From: JBCAWW01 sp039024315
GTDB taxonomy: Bacteria > Bacteroidota > Bacteroidia > J057
Assembly: GCA_039024315.1 (NCBI GenBank)
Contig: JBCCQN010000295.1
Coordinates: 1-7,563, forward strand
DNA length: 7,563 bases
Reading direction: 5' to 3'
The position numbers were made by a program, and so were the translations under genes. Under the pieces are notes generated by a model, which saw nothing but the letters and a program-made list of their open reading frames with translations, was not told the origin of the DNA and searched no databases. This document shows positions 1 to 4,753 of this stretch, one piece after another (the first letter of the stretch is position 1; each line of letters begins with the position of its first letter).

Positions 1-1365
1 AAAGACGGGGTTAAGGAAGTTGGCGTGTGGATGGGTTTCGACTTGGTCGAACGTTAGGCCTATGTTTTTGTTGAGAAGTTCTCTAGGGTCAAATAGAATA
101 CTAAAAATGCCGATAGAGCCGGTAATCGTATTCTCTTGGGCAAAAATATGATCACAGGGAGCGGCAATATAGTAACCTCCGGAGGCAGCATAGTCTCCCA
201 TTGAGGCAACTACGGTTTTAACTTTTGCACACTCTTCTACTTCATGCGCCATCATATCGGCGGCTAGGGCCATACCTCCCGGGCTATTTACCCGTAGGAC
301 TACTGCTTTTACATTTTTGTCTTCCCTTACTTTACGAAGGGCTTTGACAATGCTTTCGGATCCCGCTACTCCCTGGCCGCTTTTGCCAGTTTGAATGGTG
401 CCTTCTGCAAAGATGATAGCGATTTTTCCTTCTCCTCTTTTACGTCTTTTGGGAACCCGTAAATATTTGTTGAGGCTAATCAGTCTTAAATCTGCTATTT
501 TTTCCCGGGATGAGCGTTCGGCAAGGACGGACAAAACCCCATCCTCATAATCAGCTTGGTCGATCAAGCCTACCCGCTGAGCGGCACTGCCACCTCCGAT
601 CATAAAGGTGTTGGCTATTTCATTGAGCTGATCTTGACTCATATCGCGTGCCGGAGCTACCTCTTCGGCAAAGGTCTGCCAAATATCATTTAACATGACT
701 TCGATCTGCTCTCGGTTGGCAGGACTCATGTCCTTACGGGTATATTGCTCGGTTGCTGCCTTGAATGTCCCGACTTTAAATACCTGAGGAGAAATGCCGA
801 CTTTCTCAAATACTCCCGCGTAAAACATTGGACTACTCGCTAAGCCGTTGAACTCCATACGGCCCTGATTCGGCATATAGATCGAATCGGCCACAGAAGC
901 CAAATAGTAGCTTGGCTCAGTATAAATTTCAGAATAAGCGTATATAAACTTGCCTGATTCCTTAAAATCTACCAAGGCTTCTCGAATGCTTTTTAGACTC
1001 GCCCAGCCTGCTTGCATCGCAGGGCTTAGATTTAGATAAATGCCATCAATGTTTTCGTCCTTAGCGGCTGCCTCAAGGTTTCTTACAATTTGGTAGAGAC
1101 CAATCTGGTTGGCAGAGACATCAACCGGTAAGGGGATAAAATTGCCAATATCTAAATCTAGGCCGCTGGGGCTAGCATCTTCTACAATTTGTTCTTTGAG
1201 TTCGATTTTTAAAACTGTATGAGGCCTAATTTCCACCTCCTGCTGGCCCGCACTTGCAATCGCTCCAAATATCCCTGCTACCAGCATAAAAATGATTGGA
1301 ATCCCAATTAGGATTCCCAAGATCACCGCGAGAAAACTCGCAAAAAATGTTTTGAAAAAATTCAT
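1..1365 (-). CDS. sppA: Signal peptide peptidase SppA (protease IV, 67K type), C-terminus beyond window
   Basis: Membrane-bound serine protease thought to digest leftover signal peptides and other membrane-associated peptides. The reading frame is open from ATG at 1365 to the window edge, giving 455 residues; about 130 C-terminal residues are probably missing, judging from the usual 580-620. Residues 5-35 form a hydrophobic N-terminal anchor. There are two tandem S49 domains. The first carries the general-base lysine, Lys202, in 'GTFKAATEQY', matching Lys209 of E. coli SppA. The second carries 'RVNSPGG' (359-364) and the nucleophile Ser395 in 'MGDYAASGGYYIAA', matching Ser409. 'TGSIGIF' follows at 415-421. 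Both catalytic residues are present, so the enzyme should be active. One small oddity is Met365 after 'NSPGG', where Ser is common. The gene is divergent from folK. The family call is firm; activity is inferred. Confidence 0.95.
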   Translation of the reverse strand, partial: MNFFKTFFASFLAVILGILIGIPIIFMLVAGIFGAIASAGQQEVEIRPHTVLKIELKEQIVEDASPSGLDLDIGNFIPLPVDVSANQIGLYQIVRNLEAAAKDENIDGIYLNLSPAMQAGWASLKSIREALVDFKESGKFIYAYSEIYTEPSYYLASVADSIYMPNQGRMEFNGLASSPMFYAGVFEKVGISPQVFKVGTFKAATEQYTRKDMSPANREQIEVMLNDIWQTFAEEVAPARDMSQDQLNEIANTFMIGGGSAAQRVGLIDQADYEDGVLSVLAERSSREKIADLRLISLNKYLRVPKRRKRGEGKIAIIFAEGTIQTGKSGQGVAGSESIVKALRKVREDKNVKAVVLRVNSPGGMALAADMMAHEVEECAKVKTVVASMGDYAASGGYYIAAPCDHIFAQENTITGSIGIFSILFDPRELLNKNIGLTFDQVETHPHANFLNPVF

Positions 1366-1368
1366 ACT

Positions 1369-1376
1369 CAAATATA
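1369..1376 (-). promoter_or_regulatory. Putative -7 box (TATATTTG) of sppA
   Basis: The minus strand reads TATATTTG, an exact match to the Bacteroidota -7 consensus TAnnTTTG, ending three bases before the sppA ATG. I find no TTG -33 element at the usual 19-21 base spacing. If the box is used, transcription would begin at or next to the start codon, giving a leaderless or nearly leaderless mRNA. No Shine-Dalgarno is present. An 8-base match in an AT-rich gap may be chance. Confidence 0.4.
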
Positions 1377-1428
1377 CTCTCTAAGCAGCAAAATTGTTGA
1401 GTTTAAAGGCCAGATGAATGGAAAAGCC

Positions 1429-1436
1429 TATCTTTA
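1429..1436 (+). promoter_or_regulatory. Putative -7 box (TATCTTTA) of the folK operon
   Basis: TATCTTTA matches TAnnTTTG except for the last base and ends exactly three bases before the folK ATG at 1440, the same geometry as the sppA box on the opposite strand. TTG triplets at 1394-1399 are about 29 bases upstream, too far for a canonical -33 element. No ribosome binding site is visible. If used, the operon mRNA would be nearly leaderless. Confidence 0.35.
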
Positions 1437-1439
1437 CAT

Positions 1440-1919
1440 ATGATTTTTATTGGTTTGGGATCAAATGAAGGAAATCCCGCAAAAAACCTGCGCCAAGCGC
1501 TAGTACTTTTCCCCCAATATGGGATTGAATTGATCAGATGTTCTGCTTTCTACCGCACCGAACCTTGGGGCATTACAGAGCAAAACGTCTTTGTGAATGC
1601 GGTAGCTGAAGTGGGCTATGAGGGGGAAGCGATTAATTTATTGGAAGCCCTGCTAGATATCGAAAAGGAGATGGGCCGAATCCGGCATTTCAAGTGGGGC
1701 CCGCGATTAATCGATTTAGATATTTTAGAATTTAATCGCCAAGAAATAAACACTGAACGCCTGCAAGTGCCGCATCCTTACTATCCCGAAAGAGATTTTG
1801 TACTGGTACCTATGGCCGAGCTCGAACCAGACTGGGTCCCAACGGGTTTAAACCTAAGCCTGAGCGAAAAAATCGCCGAATTAGAAATTCCCACCATGCC
1901 TTTATGGGAAGAAGACTGA
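1440..1919 (+). CDS. folK: 2-amino-4-hydroxy-6-hydroxymethyldihydropteridine diphosphokinase (HPPK)
   Basis: Transfers pyrophosphate from ATP to 6-hydroxymethyl-7,8-dihydropterin, the step before dihydropteroate synthase in folate synthesis; cytosolic. At 159 residues it has the size of E. coli FolK. The N-terminal 'GLGSNEGN' (5-12), 'FYRTEPWG' (37-44) and the HPPK signature 'KWGPRLIDLDIL' (85-96) are all present. Asp92 and Asp94 match the two magnesium-binding aspartates (95 and 97) of E. coli FolK. 'VPHPYYPERDFVLVPMAEL' (110-128) is the conserved C-terminal block containing the active-site His and Arg. It is the first gene of a three-gene operon, and its last 16 bases overlap the next gene. 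The ATG at 1440 is chosen because the protein begins directly with the first beta strand of the family. Nothing suggests loss of function. Confidence 0.96.
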   Translation: MIFIGLGSNEGNPAKNLRQALVLFPQYGIELIRCSAFYRTEPWGITEQNVFVNAVAEVGYEGEAINLLEALLDIEKEMGRIRHFKWGPRLIDLDILEFNRQEINTERLQVPHPYYPERDFVLVPMAELEPDWVPTGLNLSLSEKIAELEIPTMPLWEED

Positions 1920-2758
1920 GAACCGCATATGGATTCTTGCAATTATTGAGCATCGATGTCATCCTCGGAGCTTTGCTTTCAGGTATGATGCTTACTCGTC
2001 TACTAGCGGTTCAAATGCCCCATTATTGGTATTGGGTTTTACCTCTCAGCGTTTGGGTGATTTATACTACAGACCATCTCATCGACGCACGCCGCCTTAA
2101 AGAAAATGCCCATACCCCCCGGCACTTATTTCATTACCGTTATTTCCATCAAATAGGCCTAGTCTGGGCGCTGGGAATTGCTGTTTGTACGCTTTATGTA
2201 CCTTTTATCATCAGTAAACCTATACTGTATTTTGGCTTCGCTATGGGGGCACTGGTCCTTGGGCACTTGGCTTTGGTGTGGCTGATTGGTAATCGTATTG
2301 CTTGGTTTATTCATAAGGAACTTGGGGTAGGTCTGATCTACGCGGCTGGAGTTTGGGGAGCGCCACTTGTCTTGTATGAATCACCGATTACTAGCTGGAT
2401 CATCAGTGCTGCTGTCCAATTCTTTTTGCTAGCGCTCCTCAACTTATTGATCTTCTCTTTTTACGAGCGCGAAACTGACGCCTTGGATCAGCATACGTCT
2501 TTTGTTCGGGCCTTAGGAGAGAAACGGACCCGTTATTTGATCGTTCTATTGACTGCTGTAATCCTAGCCTTAGGCATTTGGGGCAGTTTTGAACATGGAT
2601 TAGCTCCTTTTTACCTGATTGTCCAAGCGGTTTATGCTTTGATGTTAGCTGTCCTGCTATGGGTGTTTTTTGATGAGAAGCGTTTCCGCTTCGCGGAACG
2701 CTACCGTCTGTGGGGAGATGCGGTCTTTCTGTTTCCTCTGCTAAGCCTGCTACTATGA
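1904..2758 (+). CDS. Polytopic membrane protein with UbiA-prenyltransferase-like motifs
   Basis: A 284-residue, very hydrophobic protein with roughly seven to nine membrane segments (about 14-36, 43-56, 84-103, 106-128, 140-157, 163-186, 210-227, 233-256, 271-284). Two polar loops carry acidic clusters placed like the two aspartate-rich motifs of UbiA-type aromatic prenyltransferases: 'TTDHLIDARR' (55-64; Asp57, Asp61) and 'FYERETDALDQ' (186-196; Glu188, Glu190, Asp192, Asp195). A basic, His-rich stretch follows the first motif. The match to the canonical NDxxDxxxD and DxxxD motifs is loose, so it may be a divergent family member with another lipid-linked substrate, or not an enzyme. The ATG at 1904 overlaps folK by 16 bases; the next in-frame ATG (1985) would remove most of the first membrane helix. 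The stop overlaps the methyltransferase start in ATGA, implying translational coupling. Confidence 0.7.
   Translation: MGRRLRTAYGFLQLLSIDVILGALLSGMMLTRLLAVQMPHYWYWVLPLSVWVIYTTDHLIDARRLKENAHTPRHLFHYRYFHQIGLVWALGIAVCTLYVPFIISKPILYFGFAMGALVLGHLALVWLIGNRIAWFIHKELGVGLIYAAGVWGAPLVLYESPITSWIISAAVQFFLLALLNLLIFSFYERETDALDQHTSFVRALGEKRTRYLIVLLTAVILALGIWGSFEHGLAPFYLIVQAVYALMLAVLLWVFFDEKRFRFAERYRLWGDAVFLFPLLSLLL
2679..2702. repeat. Imperfect palindrome inside the UbiA-like gene
   Basis: Arms AGCGTTTCCGC (2679-2689) and GCGGAACGCT (2693-2702) pair over ten base pairs with one bulged T and a three-base TTC loop. The element encodes a polar loop (EKRFRFAER) just before the last membrane helix. The right arm contains CGCGGAACGCT (2692-2702), whose reverse complement occurs at 6132-6142 immediately beside another palindrome, so both may be copies of a small dispersed element. 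Confidence 0.5.
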
Positions 2759-3399
2759 ATTTCGATTTCATCGCTCCTTATTATGATCGCCTCGCTCATT
2801 GGGTGTTTGGCGAGCAGTTAGCAAAAAGTAGGAGAGCCCTCTTAGATGAAATTCCTCAGGTGTTGAGAGTTTTGATGCTAGGAGCGGGTAGTGGCGATAT
2901 GCTCTTCAGCTTCGCTGAACGCTCAATTGGAGCGCAAATAGAATATGTAGAACCCTCTGCAAAGTTTGTGAAAATCGCCAGAGAAGCATGGGAGCACCAT
3001 TATCCAGTTAATGCTCATCAAGTAAATTGGGTGGCGAGCCCTTGGCAAAAGTATGAGCCAAAGTATACCTTCGACCTTATTACAACCGATTATTTGTTGG
3101 ACTTATTTCCGGAGGAAAAAATAGAAAGACTTATCACGAAAATCGCTTCTCTCCTAAAAATTGATGGACTTTGGCTCTATATCGATTTCTGCCAAAATGA
3201 AAAAACAGCTTGGTGGTGGCGCCCATTAAGATTTCTCATGTACCGTTTCTTTGCGCTAGTGGCAGGCGTTCCGGGACGGAAAATCACCAACATAAGAGCC
3301 ATAGCAGAGCGGCAAGGCTTTGAAATCATGGCAGAAAAAACAATGGCAAAATCTGGAATAGAAGCAATCCTCTTTAGACTAGCGCCTAAATCACCCTAG
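2755..3399 (+). CDS. Class I SAM-dependent methyltransferase
   Basis: A 214-residue soluble Rossmann-fold methyltransferase; the substrate is unknown. The N-terminus 'MNFDFIAPYYDRLAHW' is typical of UbiE-like and related small-molecule methyltransferases. Motif I is 'VLMLGAGSGDML' (39-50), which binds S-adenosylmethionine. Glu66 in 'EYVEPS' is the acidic residue ending strand 2 that contacts the ribose. 'LITTDYLLDLFP' (108-119) is the motif around strand 4, and 'DGLWLYIDF' (137-145) ends strand 5. An aromatic, basic insert (152-168, 'AWWWRPLRFLMYRFFAL') could contact a membrane or a hydrophobic substrate. The frame extends upstream to 2710, but the ATG at 2755 is the natural start: it overlaps the previous stop as ATGA and places the conserved N-terminus at residue 1. 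Its partner in the operon is the UbiA-like protein, so a prenylated or quinone-like substrate is possible but unproven. The stop lies in a CTAG shared with the convergent gene. Confidence 0.87.
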   Translation: MNFDFIAPYYDRLAHWVFGEQLAKSRRALLDEIPQVLRVLMLGAGSGDMLFSFAERSIGAQIEYVEPSAKFVKIAREAWEHHYPVNAHQVNWVASPWQKYEPKYTFDLITTDYLLDLFPEEKIERLITKIASLLKIDGLWLYIDFCQNEKTAWWWRPLRFLMYRFFALVAGVPGRKITNIRAIAERQGFEIMAEKTMAKSGIEAILFRLAPKSP

Positions 3400-3989
3400 T
3401 TTAGTTCATCCTTGATATCGCAAAGCAACTCCAAGGCTTTTTCATATGGGATGATGTCTTCTTCTCGATCAAGCGTTTTGGGAACCAACAAACAAAGCTC
3501 CTCATCATAAATAAAGAGCAAAGCTGCCTCATAATTGGAGAATATCTCGTGCAGGCTAATCCGAATATCATCCGAAAGCACGAGGCTAGAGAATACTAAA
3601 TCATTGGTTTCCATGATCAGCCACTTGCCGATGTCATGCTTGATATTGAAGGGGTGGTCGATGACCGCACGGCTGTCCAAGGAAGGAGCAGATTCACTCT
3701 TTTTGGCGATTCGCAAGGCCTTACGGTTGGGATTGATCATCTCGATAGTAAAAGCGCTATACAAGACCTCATCAATCAATTCTGGCTTGACGATTACCTT
3801 ATAATCCCGATAGCTACCGTAAAATTGGAAGTTGTCTTGATGAATAAAGCTGACACTGAGTGAGCGACGTTTAGCAAAACGCTGATGGAGCATTTCCCAC
3901 CGGTTATAACGCCGATGACGTCGGTAGCCCACGATGATGGCTGTCAAAATGACAAATACGATGACTCCAAAAGCGATATACGTTCCCAT
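3396..3989 (-). CDS. Membrane-anchored protein of unknown function
   Basis: I do not recognise this 197-residue protein. It has one N-terminal membrane helix (about residues 3-21, 'TYIAFGVIVFVILTAIIVGY'), followed at once by a strongly basic stretch (22-42, rich in Arg, His and Lys), which suggests a cytoplasmic soluble domain by the positive-inside rule. Residues 45-197 look like a mixed alpha/beta domain, with strand-like segments at 47-68 ('VSFIHQDNFQFYGSYRDYKV'), 79-86 and 121-138, and an acidic C-terminal helix. No catalytic motif is visible. The gene is monocistronic, divergent from the hydrolase gene and convergent with the methyltransferase gene, whose stop codon it overlaps. The ATG at 3989 is chosen because it begins the hydrophobic helix. 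It is likely real, since the frame is long and the composition protein-like, but its role is open. Confidence 0.75.
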   Translation of the reverse strand: MGTYIAFGVIVFVILTAIIVGYRRHRRYNRWEMLHQRFAKRRSLSVSFIHQDNFQFYGSYRDYKVIVKPELIDEVLYSAFTIEMINPNRKALRIAKKSESAPSLDSRAVIDHPFNIKHDIGKWLIMETNDLVFSSLVLSDDIRISLHEIFSNYEAALLFIYDEELCLLVPKTLDREEDIIPYEKALELLCDIKDELN

Positions 3990-4008
3990 AGAATCCCTAA
4001 TTTGCTAG

Positions 4009-4016
4009 CGAAAGTA
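4009..4016 (-). promoter_or_regulatory. Possible -7 box (TACTTTCG) for the minus-strand gene at 3396-3989
   Basis: The minus strand reads TACTTTCG, one mismatch from TAnnTTTG, 19 bases before the ATG at 3989. No TTG lies at the expected 19-21 base spacing upstream. It is in the 69-base divergent gap, which holds no gene. Confidence 0.3.
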
Positions 4017-4024
4017 CGACAAAG

Positions 4025-4050
4025 CAACCAATCTTGCCCTTAGATTGTTG
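4025..4050. promoter_or_regulatory. Dyad symmetry in the divergent gap, candidate operator
   Basis: CAATCT (4029-4034) and AGATTG (4042-4047) are perfect inverted copies around a seven-base spacer. The symmetry continues outward with CAA (4025-4027) and TTG (4048-4050) after skipping C4028. It ends eight bases before the hydrolase ATG at 4059, overlapping the place where a promoter for the hydrolase-reductase operon should be. It could be an operator or a 5' hairpin; a chance occurrence is not excluded. Confidence 0.35.
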
Positions 4051-4058
4051 AATCCAAT

Positions 4059-4748
4059 ATGGCCAATCCTTCTAATTTTTCACCAGCACCTATTTATGCT
4101 ATTCCCGGTATGGGGGTGGATGGTAGAATCTTTAGAGAACTGAGATTGGATCGTCCGATTGAGATTTTGGAGTGGATGGACCCCTGCGGGGAACGCGAAA
4201 GTCTTCAAGCCTATGCGCGGAGGTTAGCAGAATCCTTGCCTGATCATCCATTTTTGATGATGGGCCTTTCTTTTGGCGGCGTGGTTTGCCAAGAGATCGC
4301 CCGATTCAAACCCGTCAAAGGGGTGGTATTGCTCTCTAGCATTAGAGATCAAAATGGACTTCCCTGGTATATGGAACTCATGCAAAAAGTACCTTTTTAT
4401 CACCTTTCACGTGGGGACTGGCGTATCAAAAGCATGCCTTATTGGGGACCAATTTTCGGACTCAAAGACAAGGCCGAAATCGCCTTTCTTCAAGACTTGT
4501 TCTCAGATTTTAGTGTGCTCTACCGCATGTGGGCGATCAGGAGCTTAGTGCATTGGCAAAAGCCGGCAGAAATTGAGGATCTCCCTCTTTTTCATATCCA
4601 CGGTAGTAAGGATGAGATATTTGCCGCTCGCCTGCAGCAAGCTGATGTCATCATCAAAGGCGGAACGCATTCTATGGTTTTTCAGCGAGCAGAGGAAGTT
4701 TCTCGCGCAATTCAAGCCGGAATCCAATATATTGAGAGCCGGACTTGA
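4059..4748 (+). CDS. Alpha/beta-hydrolase fold protein
   Basis: A compact 229-residue alpha/beta hydrolase with a complete catalytic triad: Ser71 in the nucleophile elbow 'MGLSFGG' (68-74), Asp185 in 'HGSKDEIF' (181-188) and His204 in 'GGTHSMVF' (201-208). The oxyanion-hole region is 'IPGMGVDGRIF' (15-25). The cap between about residues 98 and 165 is short and aromatic. There is no signal peptide, so it is probably cytosolic. The substrate cannot be read from sequence; esterase, lipase-like or thioesterase activity are all possible. It is the first gene of an operon with the HMG-CoA reductase fusion, whose ATG follows its stop by five bases, so a role around acyl-CoA or isoprenoid ester metabolism is a reasonable but unproven guess. 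The ATG at 4059 is the only sensible start before the first strand. Confidence 0.87.
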   Translation: MANPSNFSPAPIYAIPGMGVDGRIFRELRLDRPIEILEWMDPCGERESLQAYARRLAESLPDHPFLMMGLSFGGVVCQEIARFKPVKGVVLLSSIRDQNGLPWYMELMQKVPFYHLSRGDWRIKSMPYWGPIFGLKDKAEIAFLQDLFSDFSVLYRMWAIRSLVHWQKPAEIEDLPLFHIHGSKDEIFAARLQQADVIIKGGTHSMVFQRAEEVSRAIQAGIQYIESRT

Positions 4749-4753
4749 ATACT

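Noticed and set aside
1397..1436. Full -33/-7 promoter for folK
   Set aside because: The TTG triplets at 1394-1399 are about 29 bases from the -7-like box, well outside the 19-21 base spacing, so only the -7 element is reported.
2710..2754. Longer N-terminus for the methyltransferase from ATG 2710
   Set aside because: It would overlap the membrane protein gene by 49 bases and add 15 residues lacking family similarity; the ATG at 2755 forms an ATGA junction and starts at the conserved N-terminus.
2439..2771. Minus-strand open frame of 110 codons
   Set aside because: Lies entirely antisense to the UbiA-like gene and the methyltransferase start, has a basic, low-quality composition and no recognisable motif.
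3535..3863. Two overlapping plus-strand open frames
   Set aside because: They are antisense shadows of the membrane-anchored protein, whose hydrophobic helix and domain-like sequence favour the minus strand.
4745..4753. TTG start for the reductase-kinase fusion
   Set aside because: It overlaps the upstream stop neatly (TTGA), but ATG codons at 4754 and 4757 follow within three codons and ATG is preferred; the protein differs by only three or four residues.
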